This document shows, in pieces, positions 26,908-37,380 of a DNA stretch of 64,000 nucleotides (position 1 is its first letter; every line of letters begins with the position of its first letter). The stretch lies in the NCBI GenBank assembly GCA_034658655.1, contig JAYEFQ010000079.1:23290-87289 (forward strand), written 5' to 3'. Source of the DNA: JAQIBY01 sp034658655. Lineage in GTDB: Bacteria > Bacteroidota > Bacteroidia > Bacteroidales > ML635J-15. The notes beneath the pieces are model-generated. The model saw only the letters and a program-made list of their open reading frames with translations, was not told where the DNA came from and searched no databases. The translations under genes and the position numbers were made by a program.

Positions 26908-27189
26908 TTATTTTACGACTTCACTCAGTTTTTTAAATGAGCTATCTGTCGCTATATACATGTCTTTTTCAATGTCTTTAAAGGCTGATTTTTTCTCTTT
27001 GGCATCTTGAATTTTGCGCGCCTCGTTGATGCGAGTGACTATGTCTGAATGATTATTCATCGTTTCATGCATCAAATCATCAACGGATTCGCTTTTATCA
27101 TCGTTCATCAATTTTGCAATCATACAATCTGTCAGTACTTCGTAGGTTAACCATTTCAGGTCTTTTTTCAAATCACGGATATTAGCCAT
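26908..27189 (-). CDS. Conserved small protein of unknown function
   Basis: A 93-residue, highly charged, probably all-helical cytosolic protein beginning MANIRDLKKDLKWL; an ATG six codons upstream is possible, but this start matches the conserved opening seen in Bacteroidota homologues. No enzymatic motif is visible. It is the upstream gene of a two-gene unit with the YgjP-like protease (eight-base gap). Confidence 0.75.
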   Translation of the reverse strand: MANIRDLKKDLKWLTYEVLTDCMIAKLMNDDKSESVDDLMHETMNNHSDIVTRINEARKIQDAKEKKSAFKDIEKDMYIATDSSFKKLSEVVK

Positions 27190-27345
27190 AGCTTTAAATA
27201 TTTTCAATATTATTTCGACTTCAAATTTAATGTTTTTTATTCAGTCAGCAAGCGTCAACAAAAAATAATCACTTTGTTTTGTAATTAATAAATGGGATAA
27301 TATGCACATCCGTAAAAATACAGAATGCAGTAAATCATTTTTTTG

Positions 27346-27353
27346 TATATTTG
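27346..27353 (+). promoter_or_regulatory. TAnnTTTG minus-7 box upstream of the PorV/PorQ-like gene
   Basis: TATATTTG is an exact consensus match about 60 bases before the ATG at 27414. No TTTG box is seen at the expected distance upstream. Confidence 0.4.
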
Positions 27354-27413
27354 ATTAGTTAAAAAACATCCGATATTGGCTTAGTTTGTTTAGCTTTAAC
27401 GATACTAATAGAA

Positions 27414-28532
27414 ATGAAATCTAAAGGAGTCATATTCGCTGCATTTTTGCTTGCCTGCTGGTCTGCATTTGGACAAACTGTGCCGAAATACTCCAACGAG
27501 TTTTTAAATATTGGTGTTGGGGCGCGGGCATTAAGCATGTCAGGGGCGGTTAGTGCAAGTTCTGATGATATTACCGGAATATATTGGAATCCTGCCTCAT
27601 TAACAGGCTTGAACAATGACATGGAGCTGGGTTTAATGCATGCTGAATATTTTGCAGGAGTTGCATCGTATGACTTTGGCGGTATTGCCTATCGTGTGGA
27701 CGATAAAAATGTCATCGGTGGCGGTTTTGTTCGTTTTGGTGTGGATGATATTCCCAACACACTGGATTTAATTGATAGCGACGGAAATATTCGTTACGAC
27801 CGATTATCTTCTTTTTCAGCATCAGATATCGCCGTGTTTTTATCTTACGCTCGTCAGTTAGACAACGAAAATTTGAGTGTCGGCGGAAATGTTAAGTTGA
27901 TTCGACGTATTGCCGGTGATTTTGGCGGTTCTTGGGGATTTGGTTTTGATGTTTCAGGACGATATCAACAAGAAAACTGGATATTTGCATTGACAGCCCG
28001 CGATGTAACTTCCACATTTAATGCTTGGACATTTAACACAGATTTATTGCGTGAAACTTGGTCGCAAACCGGAAATGAACTACCGGAAAACTCAATGGAA
28101 ATAACGCTGCCAAGTTTAACCCTTGCTGCAGCAAATCAGTTTCCTATTTACAAGAAATTTTCAGGCCTTACCGCACTCGATTTATTCACAACCTATGATG
28201 GAAAACGAAACACACTCATAAAATCAAATTTTATTAGTATTGAACCACGTGCAGGATTAGAATTAGGATATAATTCCAAAGTATTTTTGCGTGCCGGTGT
28301 AGGAAATATTCAGGAAATTCCGCTTGCCGATGGAGAGCGCGAATATCGTGTGCAAATAAACCTTGGTGCTGGCATACAATTTCGAGGATTAAGTATTGAT
28401 TATGCCTTATCAAATTTGGGGAGCGATGAAAATTTTTATTCCCATGTTTTTAGTTTGCGATATCGTTTTAGCACTAAACAATCAGCCAAAAAACCAGATA
28501 CAAACAGTCGTTTAGAAATTGAATCAATTTAA
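27414..28532 (+). CDS. PorV/PorQ family outer-membrane protein
   Basis: A 372-residue beta-barrel of the FadL-like group used by type IX secretion. The signal peptide ends at FGQ, and the mature start KYSNEFLNIGVGARALSMSG with ITGIYWNPA is the family signature. The remainder shows alternating strands to a C-terminal FSLRYRF. PorV shuttles T9SS cargo from the translocon to the sortase; PorQ belongs to the same family, and from sequence alone I cannot separate them. It ends one base before the PorU2-like gene, so the pair is co-expressed, matching the PorU-PorV attachment complex. Confidence 0.88.
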   Translation: MKSKGVIFAAFLLACWSAFGQTVPKYSNEFLNIGVGARALSMSGAVSASSDDITGIYWNPASLTGLNNDMELGLMHAEYFAGVASYDFGGIAYRVDDKNVIGGGFVRFGVDDIPNTLDLIDSDGNIRYDRLSSFSASDIAVFLSYARQLDNENLSVGGNVKLIRRIAGDFGGSWGFGFDVSGRYQQENWIFALTARDVTSTFNAWTFNTDLLRETWSQTGNELPENSMEITLPSLTLAAANQFPIYKKFSGLTALDLFTTYDGKRNTLIKSNFISIEPRAGLELGYNSKVFLRAGVGNIQEIPLADGEREYRVQINLGAGIQFRGLSIDYALSNLGSDENFYSHVFSLRYRFSTKQSAKKPDTNSRLEIESI

Positions 28533-28533
28533 A

Positions 28534-31500
28534 ATGAAGTATTTATTTAATAGCGCCCTATTTTTGATAATGATTTTATCCATCAATGTTCATGCACAAA
28601 GCGTAGGAAATGAATGGATTAATTATGATCAGGAATATTATCGTGTACCAATTACTGAAGATGGAATTCATCGCATACCTTATGAAGTACTTGTAAATCA
28701 AGGTTTTCCGGCTAACGAAATTGACCCAAGGCGGATACAACTTTTTTATGAAGGAGAAGAACAGTACATTTACATTAAAGGCGAAGGAAGCAATGGAATT
28801 TTTGACCCATCAGGATATATTGAATTTTACGGACAACGAAATCGAGGACATCGGGATACAATACTTTGGAATAATCCTGAAAACTGCATAAATCCTGATT
28901 ATAGCATCTTTACAGACACCGCAATTTACTATCTCACATATAATACTTCGACAAACAACCATAGAATTGCAAACATTACCGCAAATAATTTTGATGATTA
29001 CAGTGAGAATTTAGCAACTTATTGCATAAAACATGTGCGTCAGAATTATGTTGGCACTTATTATGGGGCTTCCACTCAATCTGTTTATACAGAAGGAGAA
29101 TCTTATTTAGATGCGTCAAGAATACAGGATGGGTCTTCACGAACGAAGGTGATTCCAACTAATGCTGCAAGTTCAAGTGGTCCCGATGCTATAATTGAAA
29201 CGGCTATTGCTGGAACTCCAAATGAAAGCTTTATATCTTATGTTCCGCATCATTTAAAAGTTGATTTTCTGGGGGAAACCCGTATTGATGAAATATATTA
29301 CGGTTACGAGTTTGTCCGCAAGCAGGTGGAAATCCCGGCATCGCAAATTCCTGAACAAATCAGCTTTGTGTTTTCATCAAATGATGTACAGTCCCCAAGT
29401 GTAAATGATTACAATCGTTTAGCTTATATTGATATAAAATATGCACACAGTTTTAATTTCGAGGAAACAGACCAATTTGAATTTTATTTGCCTTCTGGAA
29501 GTGGGGCAAAAGATTATCTTGAAATCACAAATTTTAATACAGGGAGTTCCATTTATTTATTTGATATTGATCAACACGAAAGAATCCTTTCTGTTAATGA
29601 GGACGATGTGAATAAAGTCCTTGCCAACAATAATGGACAAATCCGCCATATGGTTTTAACAAATCAAGACGGATTAATACTGATAGACTCCCTGGCTCCG
29701 GTTTCCCAAAATGCAAAATTTACTGATTATTTATCGGAAAATCCCAATCCGAAATATCTTATCATTACACATCCCAAACTTATGTCAGCAGCCTTGGAAT
29801 ATCAGGCGTACCGAAATATCACGGGGCATAGTGCGGCAGTTTTTAATATTGAAGAATTATATGATCAATACACTTATGGAGTGAGAAAACATCCTTATGC
29901 AATGCGATATTTAGTTCAAGACATCATTAACCAAACAACTCATCAACCTGACTTTTTATTTCTACTTGGGAAGGGTATTCGAACAGCTACTACGCGAAAT
30001 AATGGAGGCTATTTTGCAAATAATTTAATTCCAAGTTTTGGAAATCCACCGAGCGATATTTTAATTACAGCAGGCATGGGTGATACCAATTTTGAACCTT
30101 TAATTCCAACCGGACGATTAGCTGCAAAAACCAACCAAGAGGTTTTAGATTATCTTGACAAAGTAATGGTTTATGAGAGCAATTCGGTGGATGAGTGGAT
30201 GAAGCAAATTGTTCATTTTGGAGGGGGTGCAAATGAAAATGAGCAACAAACCTTTGCATCATATCTTTCAGATTATGAAGATATTATTGAAGACACTTTA
30301 TTTGGAGGATTTGTTCATACCTTTTTAAAGAACAGTTCTGCTCCAATACAGATTTCCACTTCAGATTCTGTTCGAAACCTAATTAATACAGGAACAAGTA
30401 TGATGTGCTTTTTCGGACATGGATCAACAAGCGGATTTGATCAAAATATAGATTTTCCAGAAAATTATAATAATCAAGATCGATATCCTTTCATGTTGGC
30501 AAATTCTTGTTTAGCAGGAAATATTCATTTGCAATATAATGAAAGTAGCAGTGAAGATTGGGTGCTTATTCCAAATCGCGGTGCAATTGGATTCCTTGCG
30601 TCTGTAGGACTTGGACTACCATCCTATTTGAATGTCTTTTCAAGAAATCTATATCAGCAAATATCCTACGAAAATTATGGAACATCAATTTCATATCAGC
30701 AACAACAGGGGATAAAAAAAGCTCAACAAGGTAGCTCAAATAACATTCAATTGGAAACAACTTGTCACGAAATGACATTACATGCCGACCCTGCAATTCG
30801 TATAAATTTTTCCGAATTACCGGATTTAAAAATTACCAATGGGGATTTACGCTTTTCTCCTGAGGAAATAAGTACTGTTCAAGATAGCTTTCAGGTTTTT
30901 GTCGCCGTGCGAAATATTGGTCGTGCTTTTCAAGATATTTTTTTAATTCATGTTGAGCGCCGATTCCCCGACAATAGTACAGAAAGTCTGGATATTATAC
31001 GGACGGGAAGTTTATATCTTGATACCATCATGTTTAAGCTTCCGGTGAATATTGAAAAAGGATCTGGATTAAACCAACTTGTTATTCGTTTGGATTATTA
31101 TGATGAAATTGATGAATTAAGTGAGATGAATAATAACTTAACTTTGAATTTCTTAATTAGCTCCAGTAACCTTTTCCCGATTTATCCGTACGAATATGCC
31201 ATTTATCCGAATGCTTCAGTAACATTAAAAGCATCTACAGGGATGCCTTTTGCCCCTGAAATGCAGTATTTATTTCAAGTAGATACGACTGATTTATTTA
31301 ATTCCAATCTTGGTGCGCCGCTTTATTCAGGAGATGTTACTTCTCCCGGGGGCGTTGTAGAATGGTCTGTTCCAGCCTCCCTTACAAATAATAAAGTCTA
31401 TTATTGGCGAGTTGCCGCAGCGCACGCAAATCCAGACTCTATCCGATGGAATGAAAGCTCATTTATATACATTCCCGGGGAAGAAGGTTGGTCGCAAGCG

Positions 31501-33543
31501 CATTTCTTTCAATTCAAAAATGACGAGTACAATTATATCAACTACAACAGGAATACTCGTGATTTTTCCTTTGTGGAAACCACACAGCAACTTCAGGTGC
31601 ATAATCAAGGTATTTTGTGGACACAAACCTATAATGATGTGTTCTGGAGTATTGATGGTGCAACTGGTAGTGGATTGGGAGATTTAGGATGTTGTGCCAC
31701 TGCGCCAGCAATGATTGTCGCAGTAATTGACCCGATTGAAATACGCGGATGGATGTCTGATTATCAAGATTTTGGACATAGAAACTATCCAAAATGTTTT
31801 TCACAAGGAGCACCAGGGTCGTTTTTCGTATTTAGTACAGGCTCGGCTGATGATTTTAACGAAACTGCGATGCTGGCAATGAATGATATGCTTGTTAATC
31901 ATGTTCCCGACGGGCATTATATCGTTGCATATTCTTGGGCTGATGGGTATTTTGAAAGTTGGAGCGAAACGCTTTTATCCACATTTGAAAGCTTGGGATC
32001 AACTCAAATTCGCAGCATTCCGAATGATATGCCGTATATCTTTTTCTGTCAAAAAGGCGATCCCAGTTCAGCAGAAGAAGTTATTGGTAATAGTCCTACG
32101 GATGAAATTGATTTTTACACTTCCCTTACAAGACCTTTTAATTATGGAACAGTGCTAAGTACAATCATTGGACCATCAAACCATTGGAGTTCCTTACATT
32201 GGTATCAAGAGAGTACAGATGACCCAAATTATGACATCAATCAGTTAGAAATTTTAAAATTCGACCCGGTAACATTTGAAGAAACCCCGATTGACACAGT
32301 CTATCCGCCGGATTATGAAATTCATCAATTGAATAACGAGATTCCGGCATCTGAAAATCCATTTTTGAAATTAAAATTTCGCACCCGCGATGATACCCTT
32401 AATACTCCAGCTCAGCTTGATAAATGGCAGATACGATATACCGGTATCCCTGAAACGGCAATTAATCCGCAAGCTGGCTTTTATCATACCGGAGATACCA
32501 TCTTGCAAGGCGAGGATTATGAATTTGCTTTGGCGACCGAAAACATTAGTCCTTATGACATGGATTCTTTGCTCGTAAAATATTGGGTTCAGGGTTCAAA
32601 TAATGAAATTATTGAATTAGGCACAAAACGTTTACGACCCCATCCGGCAGGTGATGTAATAATAGATACTATCCGTTTTAATACCATCGATTTGATTGAG
32701 CTAAATTCGGTGTGGGTCGAGTATAATCCGACCGTTGCCGGGGGAGATTATGATCAAGCAGAACAGTATCATTTTAATAATATTGCACAGTATTTTTTCT
32801 ATGTGCAAAGCGATAAAGAAAATCCAATTCTTGATGTTACCTTTGATGGCGTACGAATTTTAGATGGAGATATTGTGTCTGCCAAACCGGAAATATTAAT
32901 TAGCTTGAATGATGAAAATCCATATCTCGCACTGAATGACACAGCTTTATTTAGAGTTTATTTGACCGAAATAACTCGGGGAACTGAGCGACGAATATTT
33001 TTCCGTGATAGTATGGGAAATGAACAATTGGAGTGGACCCCGGGAGTTTTACCCGAAAATAAATTTCGCATTGTATATCGTCCAGAGTTTGATGAAGACG
33101 GAGTTTATCAATTACGAGTACAGGCAACCGATGAGTCAGGAAATGAATCTGGTGAATTTGATTTTACCATAAGTTTTGAGGTTATTACAAAATCAAGCAT
33201 TACACATATTTTAAATTATCCGAATCCGTTTTCAACCTCAACACGCTTTGTTTTTGAACTGACAGGTTCGGTTATACCAGATGAAATACGAATTGAAATT
33301 TACACCGTTACCGGAAAACTAGTAAAAGTGATTGATCAATATGAATTGGGATCGATAAATATTGGTCGTAATATCTCAGAATACGCTTGGGATGGCACCG
33401 ATATGTATGGCGATCGTCTCGGAAATGGGGTGTATTTTTATCGGGTAAAAACAAAAATCCAAGGGGAGGACATTGAACATCGCTCCAATGAATCTGATGC
33501 GTTTTTTAAACAAGAAATCGGCAAAATGTATTTAATGCGATAA
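28534..33543 (+). CDS. Giant C25 peptidase, PorU2-like type IX sortase homologue
   Basis: A 1669-residue exported protein starting at the ATG at 28534 (signal peptide ending VHAQ); an in-frame TTG five codons upstream overlaps the previous gene and is less likely. Residues of about 400-760 form a gingipain/C25 peptidase domain with catalytic His629 in FFGHGSTSG and Cys659 in LANSCLAGN. Beta-sandwich regions follow, and the C-terminus (LNYPNPFSTSTRFVFEL, then YAWDGTDMYGDRL) is a FlgD/T9SS-CTD-like module. PorU cleaves sorting domains and anchors cargo to A-LPS; PorU2-type homologues are longer and their role is less clear. The gene ends two bases from a convergent lipoprotein gene. Confidence 0.9.
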   Translation: MKYLFNSALFLIMILSINVHAQSVGNEWINYDQEYYRVPITEDGIHRIPYEVLVNQGFPANEIDPRRIQLFYEGEEQYIYIKGEGSNGIFDPSGYIEFYGQRNRGHRDTILWNNPENCINPDYSIFTDTAIYYLTYNTSTNNHRIANITANNFDDYSENLATYCIKHVRQNYVGTYYGASTQSVYTEGESYLDASRIQDGSSRTKVIPTNAASSSGPDAIIETAIAGTPNESFISYVPHHLKVDFLGETRIDEIYYGYEFVRKQVEIPASQIPEQISFVFSSNDVQSPSVNDYNRLAYIDIKYAHSFNFEETDQFEFYLPSGSGAKDYLEITNFNTGSSIYLFDIDQHERILSVNEDDVNKVLANNNGQIRHMVLTNQDGLILIDSLAPVSQNAKFTDYLSENPNPKYLIITHPKLMSAALEYQAYRNITGHSAAVFNIEELYDQYTYGVRKHPYAMRYLVQDIINQTTHQPDFLFLLGKGIRTATTRNNGGYFANNLIPSFGNPPSDILITAGMGDTNFEPLIPTGRLAAKTNQEVLDYLDKVMVYESNSVDEWMKQIVHFGGGANENEQQTFASYLSDYEDIIEDTLFGGFVHTFLKNSSAPIQISTSDSVRNLINTGTSMMCFFGHGSTSGFDQNIDFPENYNNQDRYPFMLANSCLAGNIHLQYNESSSEDWVLIPNRGAIGFLASVGLGLPSYLNVFSRNLYQQISYENYGTSISYQQQQGIKKAQQGSSNNIQLETTCHEMTLHADPAIRINFSELPDLKITNGDLRFSPEEISTVQDSFQVFVAVRNIGRAFQDIFLIHVERRFPDNSTESLDIIRTGSLYLDTIMFKLPVNIEKGSGLNQLVIRLDYYDEIDELSEMNNNLTLNFLISSSNLFPIYPYEYAIYPNASVTLKASTGMPFAPEMQYLFQVDTTDLFNSNLGAPLYSGDVTSPGGVVEWSVPASLTNNKVYYWRVAAAHANPDSIRWNESSFIYIPGEEGWSQAHFFQFKNDEYNYINYNRNTRDFSFVETTQQLQVHNQGILWTQTYNDVFWSIDGATGSGLGDLGCCATAPAMIVAVIDPIEIRGWMSDYQDFGHRNYPKCFSQGAPGSFFVFSTGSADDFNETAMLAMNDMLVNHVPDGHYIVAYSWADGYFESWSETLLSTFESLGSTQIRSIPNDMPYIFFCQKGDPSSAEEVIGNSPTDEIDFYTSLTRPFNYGTVLSTIIGPSNHWSSLHWYQESTDDPNYDINQLEILKFDPVTFEETPIDTVYPPDYEIHQLNNEIPASENPFLKLKFRTRDDTLNTPAQLDKWQIRYTGIPETAINPQAGFYHTGDTILQGEDYEFALATENISPYDMDSLLVKYWVQGSNNEIIELGTKRLRPHPAGDVIIDTIRFNTIDLIELNSVWVEYNPTVAGGDYDQAEQYHFNNIAQYFFYVQSDKENPILDVTFDGVRILDGDIVSAKPEILISLNDENPYLALNDTALFRVYLTEITRGTERRIFFRDSMGNEQLEWTPGVLPENKFRIVYRPEFDEDGVYQLRVQATDESGNESGEFDFTISFEVITKSSITHILNYPNPFSTSTRFVFELTGSVIPDEIRIEIYTVTGKLVKVIDQYELGSINIGRNISEYAWDGTDMYGDRLGNGVYFYRVKTKIQGEDIEHRSNESDAFFKQEIGKMYLMR

Positions 33544-33545
33544 GT

Positions 33546-34298
33546 TTACCACGCTTCTCCCATCGTTTGTATAACCCAAAATTCGGTGTTGACTTTTAAC
33601 TCTTGATTTTCGCAATGACATTCAATGATATCTCTCATTAATTTCCTGACTTTATCATTCTCAAAGGCTTTTAAAACCGGAACAAGGCTTTTAAATTCAG
33701 TGCATTGTGTTTGCAACATCGCATTCCTGATGGATTCATTTTCTACCGTTTCATCTGCTAACATAAGCCGATTACTTTCTAACCAAATTCCTGTAATTAT
33801 TAATCCGGCAAGTGCTGAGCGTTGTGCTTGTATTAAGTCAGATGTAACTGAGGTATAAGCCTGATTCAAAATTTGAAGCAAAGAGTCTGAAGCATATAAA
33901 TTCCGCTCAATTTTTTCAACCGCAAAAAGAATTTCATCACGAGGTAAATCCAAAGCCAAAAACCGATTTTCAAGCTCTGCTGCATACTCCATGCTTAAAT
34001 TTACACGGTTGAAATAACGGAGATAACTTAAATCAGCCAATAAAATCCCCGTTTGCAAAGCAATTTGTTCGTAATTTTCCGGCATAATGATTTTTTCCGG
34101 CATAAGCTCGGCTTGATAATTAATGTTTGCATGCTCAAGCGGAGCAATCATGTCTTCGTAATTCGGAATACTATCCGGAAGCAATTGAATTGTATTTGCG
34201 ATTGCATCTTCATCAATAATAAATTCTGTTTCTTGCTTTTGTCCACAAGCAAAAATAAGCAAACAGTATCCAATAAATATAATTTGTTTTAGTTTCAT
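33546..34298 (-). CDS. Putative lipoprotein of unknown function
   Basis: A 250-residue protein with a lipoprotein signal peptide (LLIFACGQ, lipidated Cys18). The mature part is mostly helical and acidic, with LSYLRYFNRVNLSMEYA and a CHCENQ segment near the C-terminus. I do not recognise a function. Its start overlaps the stop of the GH92 gene by one base (TAATG), which points to translational coupling, so it probably serves with the mannosidase at the outer membrane. Confidence 0.75.
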   Translation of the reverse strand: MKLKQIIFIGYCLLIFACGQKQETEFIIDEDAIANTIQLLPDSIPNYEDMIAPLEHANINYQAELMPEKIIMPENYEQIALQTGILLADLSYLRYFNRVNLSMEYAAELENRFLALDLPRDEILFAVEKIERNLYASDSLLQILNQAYTSVTSDLIQAQRSALAGLIITGIWLESNRLMLADETVENESIRNAMLQTQCTEFKSLVPVLKAFENDKVRKLMRDIIECHCENQELKVNTEFWVIQTMGEAW

Positions 34299-37276
34299 TA
34301 TTTCCAGTAAATTTCATCGGCAAAAATCCAACTTTCCCCACCATATCCAAGGTGCCATTCTGGAATATCACCATAGGTTTTTGCTTCAATTTTTATGTGT
34401 CGTACTAATTGTGGTGTGAAATCTACTTCAATATCCTCAACAAAAGCACCATAGTTATCATCATTAAACTCTGAATTTATTGTCCCCACCGTTTTAAATT
34501 GCTTCGATTGATTTGCAATGGAAAACTCCACTGCTGTTGGCATCCATATCCAACTCTTAATGTCTTGTAAAAATCCAACATACACTGATGATATTTCCAT
34601 CTCACGACCTAAATCAACAATCGCAATTAAATCTTGTGCATCATAACCTTGCCATTCGCCCGTACGGAAATCATTGCCTCCACGAATACCATCAATCAAA
34701 GCGGTATTTCCACCGGCATTGTATTGATTGCTATATTCAGCAAACAGCTCAATACTTACTCTGTCGTCAATTTTTTTGTATTTACCGACAACAATGCCGC
34801 TTTGCTTTTCGCCTTGCATGGCAATGCATTGTATTTCTGCATCATCATAAATGCGAATTGGCTCAGAATACACCCTTGAATTTTGATTTGGCATACTACC
34901 GTCCGTTGTGTAAAAAAGCATAACGTCATCGGCTTGAGGTGTATGAATTTCAATAATAAGTGAATCAGAAAAACTTCGTTGTGCAGGTGTCATTATTGGA
35001 CTGATAATAATTGGTTCATCAGTAATTCGTGAAGAAAAAATCGCCTCTTCATTGCTTCCGAAATCTTTATTTGGAGCGGCGCCCATTACAAAATGCAGCT
35101 TACCGCCATTCATGATTTGTTCATGTCGGATGTAAGTTTTATTCCATGATTTTTCATTTATTTCCACAGATTGAATATAAACATTTTCATCGCTGAGATT
35201 TTCGGCCGTAATTTCAAACTGTTTTCCATTTTCAAGTTGGATAATTGCTGTATCAAACATGGGCGAGCCGAAATCATAAATCCCACTTGCCGGATTTACC
35301 GGATAAAAACCAAGCGCACTAAAAACATACCATGCCGACATTTGTCCGCAATCTTCATTGCCGATATAGCCATCGGGTTGGTCGCTGTACATTTCATTCA
35401 TGATTTTTTTTACCAACGCCTGAGATTTCCAAGGCTTTCCGCAGTAATTATACATATATGCAATATGATGGCTGGGTTCATTTCCATGGGCATATTGTCC
35501 GATAAGACCAGTGATATCTACCTGATGTCTGCCGCTAGTTTCATTATCCGCAACAAAAAGTGAATCTAACAAAGCATCCATTGCATTCGGGCCGCCAAGC
35601 ATGTCCATCCACCCATGAATATCCTGAGGAACATAAAAACTGTATTGCCATGCATTTGCTTCGGTATAATTGAAATTAACTTCGGCAGGATCAAAAGGAG
35701 AAAACCAGCTTCCATTCACACGTGCACGCATGAGTTTTGTGTCATGATCAAAATGATTTTTGTAATACTGCGCCCGTTGGATAAATGTTTTATACACATT
35801 ATCCTTTCCCATTTTCTTCGCCATTTGTGCGATACACCAATCATCATAAGCATATTCTAAGGCCTTAGAAACTGATTCGTGTTCATCTTCAACACCAATA
35901 TATCCTTTGGAAATAAATGCCGGTAGTCCGAGATGCTCCATTGTCGCAGAATGCTGCATGGCTTCAAGCGCAAGTTCTGCATCAAAATTATCAATACCTT
36001 TGGCATAAGCATCTGCAATTACAGGAATAGAATGATAGCCAATCATACAACCTGTGAAATTTCCTGCAAGCTCCCAAACTGGCAGTTGTCCGCCCTGCTC
36101 ATATTGATTCAAAAAAGTCTGGATAAAATCATTTGTGCGTTTAGTTTGGGTAATGGTAAATAGCGGATGAGTTGCCCGATAAGTGTCCCAGAGTGAAAAA
36201 ACCGTGTATTGTGTATGGTCTTTTGCCTGATGAATTTTCAAATCGGTTCCCCGGTATTTTCCATCCACATCGGTAAAGAGATTGGGCGCAAGGTACGCAT
36301 GATAAAGTGCTGAATAAAACACCCTTTTTTTGTATTCATCACCTCTTACCACAATATCGCTAAGTTCATCATTCCATGCAGATTTTGCACGGGATTTTAT
36401 AGACTCAAAATCAAACTTATCGGTTTCTTGTTCGAGATTTTGTTTCGCACCCTCTATGCTGACAGCAGAAATTCCCACCTTCACGATAAGTTCCTTATCA
36501 TTTAAATTATTAAATCCGGCAATAATTTTCACCCCTTTTCCATAAGCATCGAATTTATCATTGATATCTGCATCATTAATTTTATAAAAAGTTGAATTGA
36601 TTGGCTCAGAGAAACGGGCATAAAAATACACATGCTGATCTTTAGCCCAAGCTCGTGAGCGACGAAATCCGGAAATATCCGTTTCATTAACCTGTTTAAA
36701 CCCCGATTCAATCACATCATCGCGATGGGTAAGATCAATCATCATATATGCCGTATCGTTATTGTTATAACGATATTTGTGAACTCCGGTTCGTTCGGTA
36801 ACAGTAAGTTCAACATCCACATTCGGTGTTTCAAGATGCACAGCATAATAGCCGGGTAAAGCAATTTCTGTGTTATGATTAAAAACAGAGGCATAACCGA
36901 GTTCATCAGAAAAATATCCACTATCATACGAATATTTTCCACTCATTGGCATGAAAAGAATATCACCGTAATCTGAAACTCCGGTTCCACTGAGATGTGT
37001 ATGGCTGAATCCATAAATAATAGAATCTGAATAATGATACGCAGAGCAACCGTCCCATCCCGTTAAACGGGAATCTGGGCTGAGTTGAACCATTCCGAAA
37101 GGCATACTTGCCCCCGGATAGGTATGACCATGTCCACCGGTACCAAGTATGGGATTTACATATTGACTAAGGTCATGAATTGTTTTTTTATGTTTTGGAA
37201 TAAAAAAAGTGATAAATACGAGTGCTGCAATAAATGCAATTGCAAAAAGTATTGGAAAGGTTTTGCGATTTTTCAT
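34298..37276 (-). CDS. GH92 family alpha-mannosidase with C-terminal carbohydrate-binding modules
   Basis: A 992-residue exported glycoside hydrolase. The N-terminus has a hydrophobic anchor, then YVNPILGTGGHGHTYPGA and MPFGMVQLSPD, the GH92 signature. Later motifs include SLWDTYRATHPLFT and NEDCGQMSAWYVFSALG, matching the Ca2+-dependent exo-alpha-mannosidases that trim N-glycans and yeast mannan. After about residue 750 there is a CHB_HEX_C-like strand domain (MLFYTTDGSMPNQNSRVYSEP) and a discoidin/F5-8 type C-like domain at the end. No SusC/SusD genes are nearby, so it is not in a typical utilisation locus. It is coupled to the downstream lipoprotein gene. Confidence 0.93.
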   Translation of the reverse strand: MKNRKTFPILFAIAFIAALVFITFFIPKHKKTIHDLSQYVNPILGTGGHGHTYPGASMPFGMVQLSPDSRLTGWDGCSAYHYSDSIIYGFSHTHLSGTGVSDYGDILFMPMSGKYSYDSGYFSDELGYASVFNHNTEIALPGYYAVHLETPNVDVELTVTERTGVHKYRYNNNDTAYMMIDLTHRDDVIESGFKQVNETDISGFRRSRAWAKDQHVYFYARFSEPINSTFYKINDADINDKFDAYGKGVKIIAGFNNLNDKELIVKVGISAVSIEGAKQNLEQETDKFDFESIKSRAKSAWNDELSDIVVRGDEYKKRVFYSALYHAYLAPNLFTDVDGKYRGTDLKIHQAKDHTQYTVFSLWDTYRATHPLFTITQTKRTNDFIQTFLNQYEQGGQLPVWELAGNFTGCMIGYHSIPVIADAYAKGIDNFDAELALEAMQHSATMEHLGLPAFISKGYIGVEDEHESVSKALEYAYDDWCIAQMAKKMGKDNVYKTFIQRAQYYKNHFDHDTKLMRARVNGSWFSPFDPAEVNFNYTEANAWQYSFYVPQDIHGWMDMLGGPNAMDALLDSLFVADNETSGRHQVDITGLIGQYAHGNEPSHHIAYMYNYCGKPWKSQALVKKIMNEMYSDQPDGYIGNEDCGQMSAWYVFSALGFYPVNPASGIYDFGSPMFDTAIIQLENGKQFEITAENLSDENVYIQSVEINEKSWNKTYIRHEQIMNGGKLHFVMGAAPNKDFGSNEEAIFSSRITDEPIIISPIMTPAQRSFSDSLIIEIHTPQADDVMLFYTTDGSMPNQNSRVYSEPIRIYDDAEIQCIAMQGEKQSGIVVGKYKKIDDRVSIELFAEYSNQYNAGGNTALIDGIRGGNDFRTGEWQGYDAQDLIAIVDLGREMEISSVYVGFLQDIKSWIWMPTAVEFSIANQSKQFKTVGTINSEFNDDNYGAFVEDIEVDFTPQLVRHIKIEAKTYGDIPEWHLGYGGESWIFADEIYWK

Positions 37277-37380
37277 TAATCAAAATTTTGTTTGCTCAAA
37301 AATAAGAAAATCTTACAAACGCGATAAATAAACGGAAATATAATTACATGTACAGGATGTCAACAAAGCAGTAAAACACC

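Noticed and set aside
35171..35563. A 130-codon plus-strand frame opposite the GH92 gene
   Set aside because: The minus strand carries well-conserved GH92 motifs; this frame has none.
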